Assembly: GCF_030652515.1 (NCBI RefSeq)
Contig: NZ_JAUSAR010000188.1
Location: 159,452-223,451, forward strand
Source of the DNA: Aquabacterium sp.
Lineage (GTDB): Bacteria; Pseudomonadota; Gammaproteobacteria; Burkholderiales; Burkholderiaceae_C
Reading direction: 5' to 3'
DNA length: 64,000 nucleotides
The notes below the pieces were generated by a model, which worked only from the letters and a program-made list of their open reading frames with translations, did not search any database and was not told where the DNA came from. Positions 1 to 7,763 of the stretch are shown here, in pieces. Both the position numbers and the translations under genes were made by a program. How positions within the stretch are numbered: position 1 is the first letter of the stretch; each line of letters opens with the position of its first letter.

Positions 1-316
1 GGGGACACGCTGGCAAAAATATACAACATGTACCTTGCGAGATACGTGGTGGCGTTACAAACCTCATCCAGCGCCAGCATTGATAATTTCTTCTGGATTC
101 GTTGGAAAGACGCCAAAGGTTTTAGTAAATCCTGTTAAGGCAATCGCTGTGGGTTCAGTTTATGGAATTATCACGAAAAATTATCATGGGGTCTCTGAGT
201 TAGCGGATCAACTACGTGGATTTGACTTTGAAAAAAGGGTTGTAAGTCACTCCAACAATCTAAAAAAAGTAGAAGTTCGTCAACTAAATTCGGTGCTCAC
301 CGAGCTTACCCAGTAA
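1..316 (+). CDS. C-terminal end of a probable N6-adenine DNA methyltransferase (partial)
   Basis: The frame is open from the left edge of the window and stops at 314-316, so only about the last 105 residues are visible. The stretch has the pattern of the target-recognition end of TaqI/Eco57I-type adenine methyltransferases: an aromatic cluster (RDTWWRY), then a proline followed by a hydrophobic block, and a later VNP/GSVYGI block that corresponds to the usual 'N..gAi..N.vHgi' segment. The catalytic NPPY motif would lie outside the window. The stop is 10 bases before the start of the dual-GHKL gene and the AAGGA ribosome site for that gene overlaps the stop, so the two genes look cotranscribed. 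The call is by pattern only; another DNA-modifying enzyme is possible. Confidence 0.5.
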   Translation, partial: GTRWQKYTTCTLRDTWWRYKPHPAPALIISSGFVGKTPKVLVNPVKAIAVGSVYGIITKNYHGVSELADQLRGFDFEKRVVSHSNNLKKVEVRQLNSVLTELTQ

Positions 317-325
317 GGAATATAA

Positions 326-2692
326 TTGTCTGCCGATTCATTAAATGTGAAGCCTCGAAAAGAAAAAGCGCAGTTTGTAGTTAACTCTGCGTTGCTTGAA
401 GAACTTGGAGAGCGATTGGTAGGCAAACCAGAAATAGCGCTTGCGGAATTGGTAAAGAATTCCTACGACGCAGATGCTAAAGAATGTGCGATTATTCTAT
501 CAAGTGATTTTATCCAAGTAAGAGATGATGGTCATGGGATGACGGAGAGCGAATTTAAGGGAAACTGGATGATGATCAGCTCTCCTGAAAAAGGAAGGCT
601 CAGGTTTTCTAGAAAATATGACCGAAGTATGGCCGGCTCAAAAGGCGTAGGGCGGTTTTCAGCGCGCTATCTTGGGAATCGCGCAATACTCGAAACCGTG
701 GCCGATGACCCAAGATTAGGGACAAGGACTCGCCTATCTGCTACTTTTGATTGGCGAAAAATCAATACGGCAGAATATATAACTAGCGTGGTAATTCCAT
801 ATACGGTTGAAGAGGTCGACTTTACTGTAGCTTTAGGGACAAAGCTGACCATAAATGACTTGCGCCCCGAAGCAAGCCAAATAGCAACAACATCGCTGAA
901 AAGCGATTTAATTAAACTGACTAATCCGGCCGCAGGTTTGGAAAAGCCGCCATTCAAGTGGAATCGTAAATCTCTAACACCTGATAAGGATCCCGGCTTC
1001 TCAGTAAAGTTTGAAAGCGAAGACCCAGACGATTGGGGCTCAGTGGCAGATCCTATTCAGAAGGATATTCTGGATGCATACGTAGGGCGGGTGAGATTAA
1101 CTGTCGACGAGACCGGAAAGCTAGACTTTAAAGTTTTTTGGCGTGGTCATGTGAAAGCGTTAGAAGTTGGAAGCTTTCGTATAGATGATATAAATAAACA
1201 CTTTACCGCTAATTTTCTTCGAAAAAAGGGCGAAAAAAAGCAAAAAAGTTCGGCTCTCGGTGAATTTAAATATTTACCTGTTGCTACGAAATTAAATTCG
1301 CCGGTATTTTTGGATTTAAGATTCTTTCCACAAAGAAAAGGTACTTTTACCGATCTGGGCCTAAATGGCAGCGTGGCGAAATCTTGGATAAGAGATAATG
1401 CGTCCTTCGCCATTGTCGATAACAATTTCACAATGGCAGCTTACGCCGATGCGGGCAGCGACTGGCTAGGGATTGATGCAAGTAAGGCAATTAATGAAAG
1501 GTCTTGGCAATCTATCTTCACGGAAGAACTTTATTGCATGGGCCCAGGCATTAAGCAAGATACGCAGAAAAATCCTATGTTGGCGCTGCCCCGAGGTTCG
1601 CAATTAATAGGAAGGGTGCATATTGCAACAAGAAAGATGAGCGCTGATGTCGATGGTGAGAGTGGCGCCTGGTTGCAGCCCAATATGGACCGAGAGTCAC
1701 TGAAGACTAATGAGGCATTCAATCTCCTATGGCACATATCGCGTTTTGCTGTTGAGCTGTTAGCTCACTTCGATCGAAAGACACGTCTTGAAGCCGAAGA
1801 GGAGAAATACGCGAAAGACTCAGCCGAGGCGAAAAACGGGTTGGCAATTGCAATTAATGAATTGCGAGCCTCGACGCTGATTGAGCCAGACTATAAAGAG
1901 AAAGTCGTTGCTCAGTTAGAAGCTGTCGGTGCGAGGTTTGTCGAAGCACAGGCCTATGAGAAGGATGCTAGGATTTCACTTGAGTTAATGGCCATGATGG
2001 GAGTTATGGCGGGCTTCATGACTCACGAATTCGAAAAAGCAATGCATACCCTACAGGCGGCTGCGGCAAGCCTCAGGGATCTCGAAATTCTTGATCCGAA
2101 ACTGAAGGTTGCCGCAGCAAATGTCGCTCGTCACGAACTTGCGTTAGCCAATTATCTTGACTATATGAGAGTTTTTGTTGAGCGAGCAAGAGATCCCGTG
2201 CCTCAGTCATTTAAAGCAAATGCACAAGTCTCGCTTGCGGTAAAAACTCTAAATCCAATTGCCAGTTCGCACAATGTATCTATTGAGGTTGTGATAGATA
2301 GAAAGTTAGATGGCCCCAAAATGCCGGTGGCTGCATATATTGGAATAGTCATCAATTTGGTCTCTAACGCTCTTAAAGCATTGGTTCCAAAGATTGGTAA
2401 AGAGGGAAGAAATATTCGAATATACGCAACAAATGATTTATTTAATCATATTTTGGTGGTTTCGGATAATGGTGTTGGTATACCGGCATACCTGCGAAAT
2501 AGAATTTGGGATCCGCTTTTTAGCACGACGCCTGGAAACGATGAGGACAATCCACTTGGCACAGGTTTAGGCTTAGGATTAAGTGTGGTCAGCCAAGTAG
2601 TGAAAAAAATGAAGGGTAAAATTGAGTTGCTGGATGATGCATCGAATGGTTTTATGACTTCGTTTAAAGTAACTTTGCCGTTAGATCAATAG
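326..2692 (+). CDS. Dual GHKL ATPase: MORC/Hsp90-like N-terminal domain plus histidine-kinase-like C-terminal domain
   Basis: 788 residues, TTG start with AAGGA six bases upstream. The N-terminal third has an Hsp90/MutL/MORC-type Bergerat fold: N-box ELVKNSYDADA (Asn45), DDGHGM (67-72), and a lid KGVGRFS near residue 110. After a long middle region with a charged helical stretch (about 490-550), a second Bergerat module follows: a His box MTHEFEKA (His567), N-box NLVSNALKAL, SDNGVGI and GLGLGLSVV near the C-terminus, as in sensor histidine kinases. There is no signal peptide or membrane segment, so it should be cytosolic. The next gene encodes a receiver-like domain, which suggests phosphotransfer from His567. 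Combination with an upstream DNA methyltransferase recalls restriction-type systems with MORC-like ATPases. Function in defence is inference. Confidence 0.7.
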   Translation: MSADSLNVKPRKEKAQFVVNSALLEELGERLVGKPEIALAELVKNSYDADAKECAIILSSDFIQVRDDGHGMTESEFKGNWMMISSPEKGRLRFSRKYDRSMAGSKGVGRFSARYLGNRAILETVADDPRLGTRTRLSATFDWRKINTAEYITSVVIPYTVEEVDFTVALGTKLTINDLRPEASQIATTSLKSDLIKLTNPAAGLEKPPFKWNRKSLTPDKDPGFSVKFESEDPDDWGSVADPIQKDILDAYVGRVRLTVDETGKLDFKVFWRGHVKALEVGSFRIDDINKHFTANFLRKKGEKKQKSSALGEFKYLPVATKLNSPVFLDLRFFPQRKGTFTDLGLNGSVAKSWIRDNASFAIVDNNFTMAAYADAGSDWLGIDASKAINERSWQSIFTEELYCMGPGIKQDTQKNPMLALPRGSQLIGRVHIATRKMSADVDGESGAWLQPNMDRESLKTNEAFNLLWHISRFAVELLAHFDRKTRLEAEEEKYAKDSAEAKNGLAIAINELRASTLIEPDYKEKVVAQLEAVGARFVEAQAYEKDARISLELMAMMGVMAGFMTHEFEKAMHTLQAAAASLRDLEILDPKLKVAAANVARHELALANYLDYMRVFVERARDPVPQSFKANAQVSLAVKTLNPIASSHNVSIEVVIDRKLDGPKMPVAAYIGIVINLVSNALKALVPKIGKEGRNIRIYATNDLFNHILVVSDNGVGIPAYLRNRIWDPLFSTTPGNDEDNPLGTGLGLGLSVVSQVVKKMKGKIELLDDASNGFMTSFKVTLPLDQ

Positions 2693-2702
2693 GGGTGGAT
2701 AA

Positions 2703-3788
2703 ATGCGTTTTTTAATAATCGAAGACGAATCGGATTTCGTTGATTCCATAAAGGTGGCAGCGGAATCGCACTCCGACATTGAGATAGTAACTCCTGGCGA
2801 AGCAAACTTAAGTGAAAAATTCCAGGATGGAGAGTCTGTCGAGCTACAGTTGTTTAAGAGGGTTAAAGAAATATGCTCAACAAGAGGAATTGATCTAGTT
2901 CTCTTGGATACGGATATATCAAAGTTTCAAAACGGGGCTGGTCATACACTATATCGTCATGCGTTGCGGCAGGCCGGGGTGCCCGTATGTCGTTATTCAA
3001 AAAAGCAAAGCAATACGCAGGTTTCTCAGCTCAGAGATTTGTATCGACTTGCCCGAGATGGATCATCAGCAGTTTGGGTTCCTAGTAATTTGGTTCAGAG
3101 AAATATGCTTCTCAGCGAACTATTTCCTTGGATGATTGCAGTCGATAGGGGTTTTAAAGAAATTCGCGAGGCAGTTCGGCTAAATCGATCCGATTATTCT
3201 TCAACGGGTGGCGCCATTGGAATACTTGCTAGTATTTTGAAAAAACCATCTCTGAATGAAGACCTTCTAGGGTACGGCGGACAGAATTTCTTCTTCTTTT
3301 CCCCAGGCGACGACGATTTGGAGCAGAGCCAATATGACGCGGATGCGCAATTGGCTGTCACTTTAGGTTATTGGCTGATTAATTATGTTCTCGCATTCCC
3401 AGGGCCAATTTTGGACGCTAGGGCTACTGCGGCATTTTTGAATCTAACAGAAGAAGCATTTTGTAAAATTTCGAGTAATCCAGAATTGGAGAAATGTCGA
3501 TACCATGGGCCATTTTCGTCTTTGGGTCATTATTATTGGCGTGAAGATGTTTCAGGGTTGCTATACAAATTTGGCAATGATATTGCGAATTTAGAAGGAA
3601 TCGATGCGACAAATCTTACAAGGGTTGATCCAGACCCGACCGCGTCGGCCTTTGTTTGCCTAGTTACTGGCGAGATTATATCCAGCGATGACGCCGCAGT
3701 ATCACCAGACTGGATACCACCTGGAGCGCAGCTCGCTAGGATTCGGCAAGATATTTATGACCAACTTGGTCCTCTTCTAAGGGTTTGA
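2703..3788 (+). CDS. Response-regulator-like protein with a receiver domain and novel C-terminal region
   Basis: 361 residues, ATG start with AGGGG ten bases upstream and only 10 bases after the kinase-like gene. The N-terminal ~115 residues look like a receiver: acidic pair Glu7/Asp8 after a hydrophobic strand, a hydrophobic strand LVLLDTD with candidate phospho-acceptor Asp69 (or Asp71), and a Ser-Lys-Lys after a later strand. The domain carries an unusual insertion between the acidic pair and the Asp. The remaining ~245 residues have no DNA-binding motif I recognise, so it may act by protein contact rather than as a transcription factor. It is the likely partner of the dual-GHKL protein. 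The three-gene set is AT-rich compared with the core genome. Confidence 0.6.
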   Translation: MRFLIIEDESDFVDSIKVAAESHSDIEIVTPGEANLSEKFQDGESVELQLFKRVKEICSTRGIDLVLLDTDISKFQNGAGHTLYRHALRQAGVPVCRYSKKQSNTQVSQLRDLYRLARDGSSAVWVPSNLVQRNMLLSELFPWMIAVDRGFKEIREAVRLNRSDYSSTGGAIGILASILKKPSLNEDLLGYGGQNFFFFSPGDDDLEQSQYDADAQLAVTLGYWLINYVLAFPGPILDARATAAFLNLTEEAFCKISSNPELEKCRYHGPFSSLGHYYWREDVSGLLYKFGNDIANLEGIDATNLTRVDPDPTASAFVCLVTGEIISSDDAAVSPDWIPPGAQLARIRQDIYDQLGPLLRV

Positions 3789-3791
3789 AAG

Positions 3792-4595
3792 ATGGCCGCA
3801 AACTCAAGCCCAATTGCTCTTATGGAGCGCTATTGGAAGGAATGGGAATCAAAACTTAGCGTGCTGGTACAAAGCAAATCGGCCAAGTTATATTTTCCAG
3901 CCAAACTTAAGCAATCTGATCCAGATCAAGAAAAAAATTGGTATACCGTTCAACCTGTAACTCCAATTTGCATATATAACGCCCCGCCCAAAGGATCTAG
4001 TGGCAAGGGGATAGCGTCCTCTGGGAGAATGGCAATATTTGTTACTGGGAGTTTTGAATTAACTCCCTTGGAGCGCGGCTTTGAGCTTCATGGTGCCACA
4101 TGTGAAATAAGTTTTTATCGGATAAAACGCGAGGATGGAGATGGTGTTCAATTAAAGCTTTTTGATGCAATGCATTTTGACTATGAGAAGGCAAATAATC
4201 ATACTCCTTTCCATCCTGTTTTTCATGCTCAAAGAGGGCGCTGCCGAACTATTACCCATGAATCAGTTAAAGATCTGATGGTGAATTATAGGGTTCCGGG
4301 TTCTGAGAAAGTTATCGTGAGCGATGATGAAAAGATTGATTTGGGAACGCCATATTTTAGACTTCCAACGCCGCAATTGGATATATTCTCTGTTTTTGCG
4401 TTGTTGATGGCGGACTTTTTCTGTAATGGCGGAGAATTGAAGGATAATCCGAGAATTCAAAATATGTTCAGGAGTATTTTGAAACACTTGACTGATGAGA
4501 GAAATGCGGTGCGAGAAGGGGCTTCCTCAAGAAGACTTAAGGATAGATTTGATAGTCATATCTCTGCCGCGCATTGGTATGCAGAGTTTGTCTGA
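3792..4595 (+). CDS. Unknown protein, last gene of the GHKL/receiver operon
   Basis: 267 residues, starting 3 bases after the stop of the receiver-domain gene, so almost certainly translated from the same message. I do not recognise the family. Visible landmarks are an HFDYE...HTPFHPVFHAQ stretch (about residues 127-148) rich in histidine, and a later RLPTPQLD block followed by a hydrophobic helix (FSVFALLMADFF). There is no signal peptide; the hydrophobic helix is too short and mixed to call a membrane anchor with confidence. The histidine-rich segment could bind a metal, but this is speculation. Its place in the operon makes it a candidate effector or specificity factor of the cluster. Confidence 0.55.
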   Translation: MAANSSPIALMERYWKEWESKLSVLVQSKSAKLYFPAKLKQSDPDQEKNWYTVQPVTPICIYNAPPKGSSGKGIASSGRMAIFVTGSFELTPLERGFELHGATCEISFYRIKREDGDGVQLKLFDAMHFDYEKANNHTPFHPVFHAQRGRCRTITHESVKDLMVNYRVPGSEKVIVSDDEKIDLGTPYFRLPTPQLDIFSVFALLMADFFCNGGELKDNPRIQNMFRSILKHLTDERNAVREGASSRRLKDRFDSHISAAHWYAEFV

Positions 4596-5730
4596 ACGTA
4601 GGGTGAAACGCTACTCTGGCTCGCTTCACTTCTTGGCGGCAGGCTAAATTTCTGATCTAAATGAATGAAAGTCAGGGTGAATTACTTTCCAACATTGTTG
4701 GTTTGGACGTCAAGGGCAGAGACGCTACGTAGCCCATGCGTCCTGCCAAGCAGGCGGTCGGTAAAAGAGCTCCTGGTACCGCGCGACACAAAGGCGCCCT
4801 TCGCTATGCTGATCCTCAGCGAGAAAAACAAAACTTCATGCAACGCTGGAAGCGCTGCGCGAGGCCCCAGAGTCATCGACTAACTTGCCGGTCTGCTCAA
4901 AGCAACGCCTTGGCTGTCATTCAACTTTGATGAATGGCTGTTCCACGCAATATCCCGGCTAGCCAGAGCTACTCAGGGTTCGAATTCGAACTTAGCGAAG
5001 AGGAAGGAATTTTGCCTGCTCTTGCCCATCATTGAGACTCTTCTATCGGACCAAGGATTCGGTCGGTCAGGTCCGCAGCGCGGGGAAACAGGGCACGTAC
5101 AGCCTTCAACTGGTCCTCGATAGCCGAAGTGCTGACATCGCGCGCTGACGCGATAGTGTTGGACGGGCACCTTCACGCCCATCGCAATGCCACGTCTAGC
5201 TCGCTCGCTGAGAGGCCAATCATCTCGTAACGCTGCGGCCACAGCAGTTCGCCGTCGGACGGCAGTTCGCATTTCAACTGCAGCTCACGGCTGCGTCAGA
5301 GTCCGAGTCCCGCGCGGACCAGATGAGCGATATGCAGGGGCAGGTCTCGACTCGCTCAGAAGCACCACAAGACGGTGCCGCGCCTGCGCGTCGTGCCCCC
5401 ACCGGTGGTCGTGCGCCCGCTGCCGGACCCGCCCCATCCGCCAGTGCCCATCAACCCGTTGCGCTGAGCAGGCGGCGACCGCAAGCGGTCCGAAACAGGC
5501 GGGCAGCATCTTCAGCTGCCGCCAATGAGCCAGCGTACCGGCGCGTGTGGCGAACGACCAGAGTTCGTCTTCGGCGTCTATGGAAAATGGCAGTCAGAAG
5601 CGAGGTGCGAAACCTCATTGCTGGCAAGCTGCTGGACCTGAGTCACTTGCTCGGTCGGCTAGTCACCGAGTCGAGGGACTTTCACTAATCATGAGACGCA
5701 TTGACTGGCTTGGATATCGGAAGCTCACCC
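4596..5730. other. Gene-poor stretch, no supported gene
   Basis: About 1.1 kb between the AT-rich operon and the minus-strand membrane genes. GC content rises here and all six frames are short and mutually overlapping. A plus frame ending near 5466 reads as a proline-rich C-terminal peptide, which could be the remnant of a larger gene, but nothing upstream supports a full coding region. I see no tRNA, transposase motif or clear inverted repeat. It is most likely a scar where cargo blocks were joined. Confidence 0.4.
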
Positions 5731-6375
5731 TTAGCGCAGGCGCCCTTTGCCCAGCAGGTGAAGGCAAAAAAGCACTACCAGCGCTTCCAAGCAATAGCCA
5801 AGCGTAGTGATCGGCGTCAAGCCTTTGAGGCCGACGAGCGACGTAGCATACGCAATAGAAGCGATCAAGTGGACTGTAATAAGTGGCAATGCCCATTTGC
5901 GCATGAGCGACAACATTGCCACTCCGACGAGCCACAACAAGGGAATCGAGAAGACCCCCCAAGACATGGTGCCGTTGACAAGACTGTCCCGGGTCAAATC
6001 CCAACTTCCCGAGATGATCATGACAAGCGACCCAAGTTGGACCAAGGACGCTATTGCGATCAGCGCGACGACCAGCCACTCCCATGTTGCGGGTCGAGTG
6101 ATTGGCTTCGGCGGCTCAGCTGTTCGTGCCGGTGATGCTTTGACTGCGAACTTGGCCAAGCTTGCCAAGGAGCCAGTGGCCCTGTTCTGGAGAAGCTCAG
6201 GTTCCGGATTTGAACGTGCCAATTCAATTTCGTTGGCAGTAAGCCCCCGTGTTGCAAGCTCGGCATGAAGCACAGTTCGCGCGAGCTCAGTCAGCTCCTT
6301 GCTCGCGATGAACAACAGCTCCTCTGTCTCCTGCTGTTGATAGTTTTCCCGGAGGTCACGTTCTGTCGGATTCAT
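5731..6375 (-). CDS. Membrane protein of unknown function with soluble N-terminal half
   Basis: 214 residues from the ATG at 6375 (MNPTERDL), which overlaps the end of the preceding minus-strand gene by 20 bases. The first ~95 residues are soluble and charged, with a helical segment rich in Glu/Leu. The rest holds about four hydrophobic stretches (near residues 104-125, 135-155, 160-180 and 190-210), so the C-terminal half should sit in the inner membrane. No family recognised. Overlap with the DUF2628-like gene indicates translational coupling, and both could form a small membrane complex. Confidence 0.55.
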   Translation of the reverse strand: MNPTERDLRENYQQQETEELLFIASKELTELARTVLHAELATRGLTANEIELARSNPEPELLQNRATGSLASLAKFAVKASPARTAEPPKPITRPATWEWLVVALIAIASLVQLGSLVMIISGSWDLTRDSLVNGTMSWGVFSIPLLWLVGVAMLSLMRKWALPLITVHLIASIAYATSLVGLKGLTPITTLGYCLEALVVLFCLHLLGKGRLR

Positions 6376-6700
6376 GGACACTTTCAATCGCTGCAATTTG
6401 GTAGCCACGCTTGAGCAAGCCATCAAGTCGCCAAGCATTGCCAAACTTGCCGCACACAAACATGCAGCCGATGTAAAAAATAAGGACGGCTGAGATCAGG
6501 CCAGGAATATTGCTGTTCTTGATGAAAAGCTCATCAGTTACCGCCACGCTAACCCAGGCAATCAGCAGCTGGGCTGCCTTCTGCCAGAGCTGGCGATATA
6601 GCGCCCAAAAGCCGCCGAAGAAGAATCCGCCCCAGCAAAAGCCGGTATCCACAAGGATCAGCTTCCCTTTTGGAGAGATAAGGGCGACGGTGGATGGCAC
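6356..6700 (-). CDS. Small DUF2628-like inner-membrane protein
   Basis: 114 residues with a GTG start. It opens with a short polar segment, then a Gly/Phe/Trp-rich hydrophobic segment (GFCWGGFFFGGFWALYRQLW), followed by two further hydrophobic segments. The pattern 'W.gffFg.fWaLyr.lW' is typical of DUF2628 proteins, small membrane proteins of unknown role found in many Proteobacteria. It lies upstream of, and overlaps, the larger membrane protein on the same strand, so the two are probably coexpressed. Confidence 0.55.
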   Translation of the reverse strand: MPSTVALISPKGKLILVDTGFCWGGFFFGGFWALYRQLWQKAAQLLIAWVSVAVTDELFIKNSNIPGLISAVLIFYIGCMFVCGKFGNAWRLDGLLKRGYQIAAIESVHESDRT

Positions 6701-6754
6701 TACTGGCTACTCAAAGGGCTAGGGCGGCTGCTGCCTTTTGATGGCAGGACGGGC

Positions 6755-7570
6755 TCATGTTTGTGGTCCGCCTGTGTTGAGCATGAAACGCAAAAGCTTG
6801 CCTTGCGCGCTCTCTGGCAACTTGAAGATCTCGTTGTACATGTAGATGGCCATTGCGCACACCTTGGTCTTGTCCACCTCAGAAGCGCCTGGATTCTCAA
6901 GCATCGAAACGTCTGCGCCAAAGCGGTTGTTCACGAGTGAGGCTATGTAAGTCAAGGGTTCACGCACGTCAATCTGCCTGGGCGCAGCTTGAGGCGAGAT
7001 TGCCGAGGTACGAATGACTTCAGCCAAGGCCGCGTAGGTCGCACCTCTCGTCGTCACGGCCAGTTGAGTAAAGGCCTCGGCAGGCGCGTTGTCTTTGGGG
7101 AAAAGAAACTGATAGCAGAGGTCGCCACCTTGACGCTCCAATTCACCTGCGGACGCAACCACAACTCTGACATATTGAATGGCGGCTTGATCCGAGGCCG
7201 ATGAGACTTTGGGTAGCACTGAGATCTTGATGCGAGCCCCTACTTCCGACATGACCTGCGCATTGGTCGCGCCATGCTGCAATGATTGGCCTGCCGCTTC
7301 AATCACAGAGTCGAAGGTCAGGCGATCGTATTTGCGCAGGGCAGAAAAGGCTGGGTTCTGAGCAAACTCATCCTCGATCGTCAAGGAGGCAAGCATGCCT
7401 TGGGCGCGCGGCACAACTGTCCTTTGAAACGCGGCCCATAAGAGCACGAAGGCCAATCCAAAGATAATCCTTTGGGCAACCACGCCGCCAGCCCGATTCT
7501 TGACGGTTAACTTGGCCAAAGATGCGGCTAGACCACCGCAGACAGCGGCGACCAATACGTGCAACCACAT
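6755..7570 (-). CDS. Unknown protein with N-terminal membrane segments
   Basis: 271 residues. The N-terminus has two hydrophobic helices (about residues 1-18 and 33-48) around a short basic loop, then a soluble domain of ~210 residues with no motif I recognise. The first helix could be a signal anchor, placing the soluble part in the cytoplasm or periplasm. It is 54 bases upstream of the DUF2628-like gene on the same strand, so it may head a three-gene membrane operon. Divergent from the 655-residue unknown gene at 7764. Confidence 0.5.
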   Translation of the reverse strand: MWLHVLVAAVCGGLAASLAKLTVKNRAGGVVAQRIIFGLAFVLLWAAFQRTVVPRAQGMLASLTIEDEFAQNPAFSALRKYDRLTFDSVIEAAGQSLQHGATNAQVMSEVGARIKISVLPKVSSASDQAAIQYVRVVVASAGELERQGGDLCYQFLFPKDNAPAEAFTQLAVTTRGATYAALAEVIRTSAISPQAAPRQIDVREPLTYIASLVNNRFGADVSMLENPGASEVDKTKVCAMAIYMYNEIFKLPESAQGKLLRFMLNTGGPQT

Positions 7571-7763
7571 GTCGTCCCCCTTCGTTGCTCATTGAACATC
7601 TGAGCTTGAGCAGGATTTTCGCACAAGGCTCGGCTGTGCTGAGTCATTTTGACTTTGTCTGTATTCGACTTATTGCTGTCCTTCGGCCCAGAGGCAATGC
7701 CGATGCAACGCCGTCAGTAGCTGTGTCGCAGCTATAGTCAGAATTACTAGGGGGAGGTGTTCA

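Noticed and set aside
4973..5700. Several overlapping frames (for example 4973-5272 minus, 5187-5528 plus)
   Set aside because: They overlap on both strands, have Arg/Ala/Pro-rich random composition and no ribosome sites.
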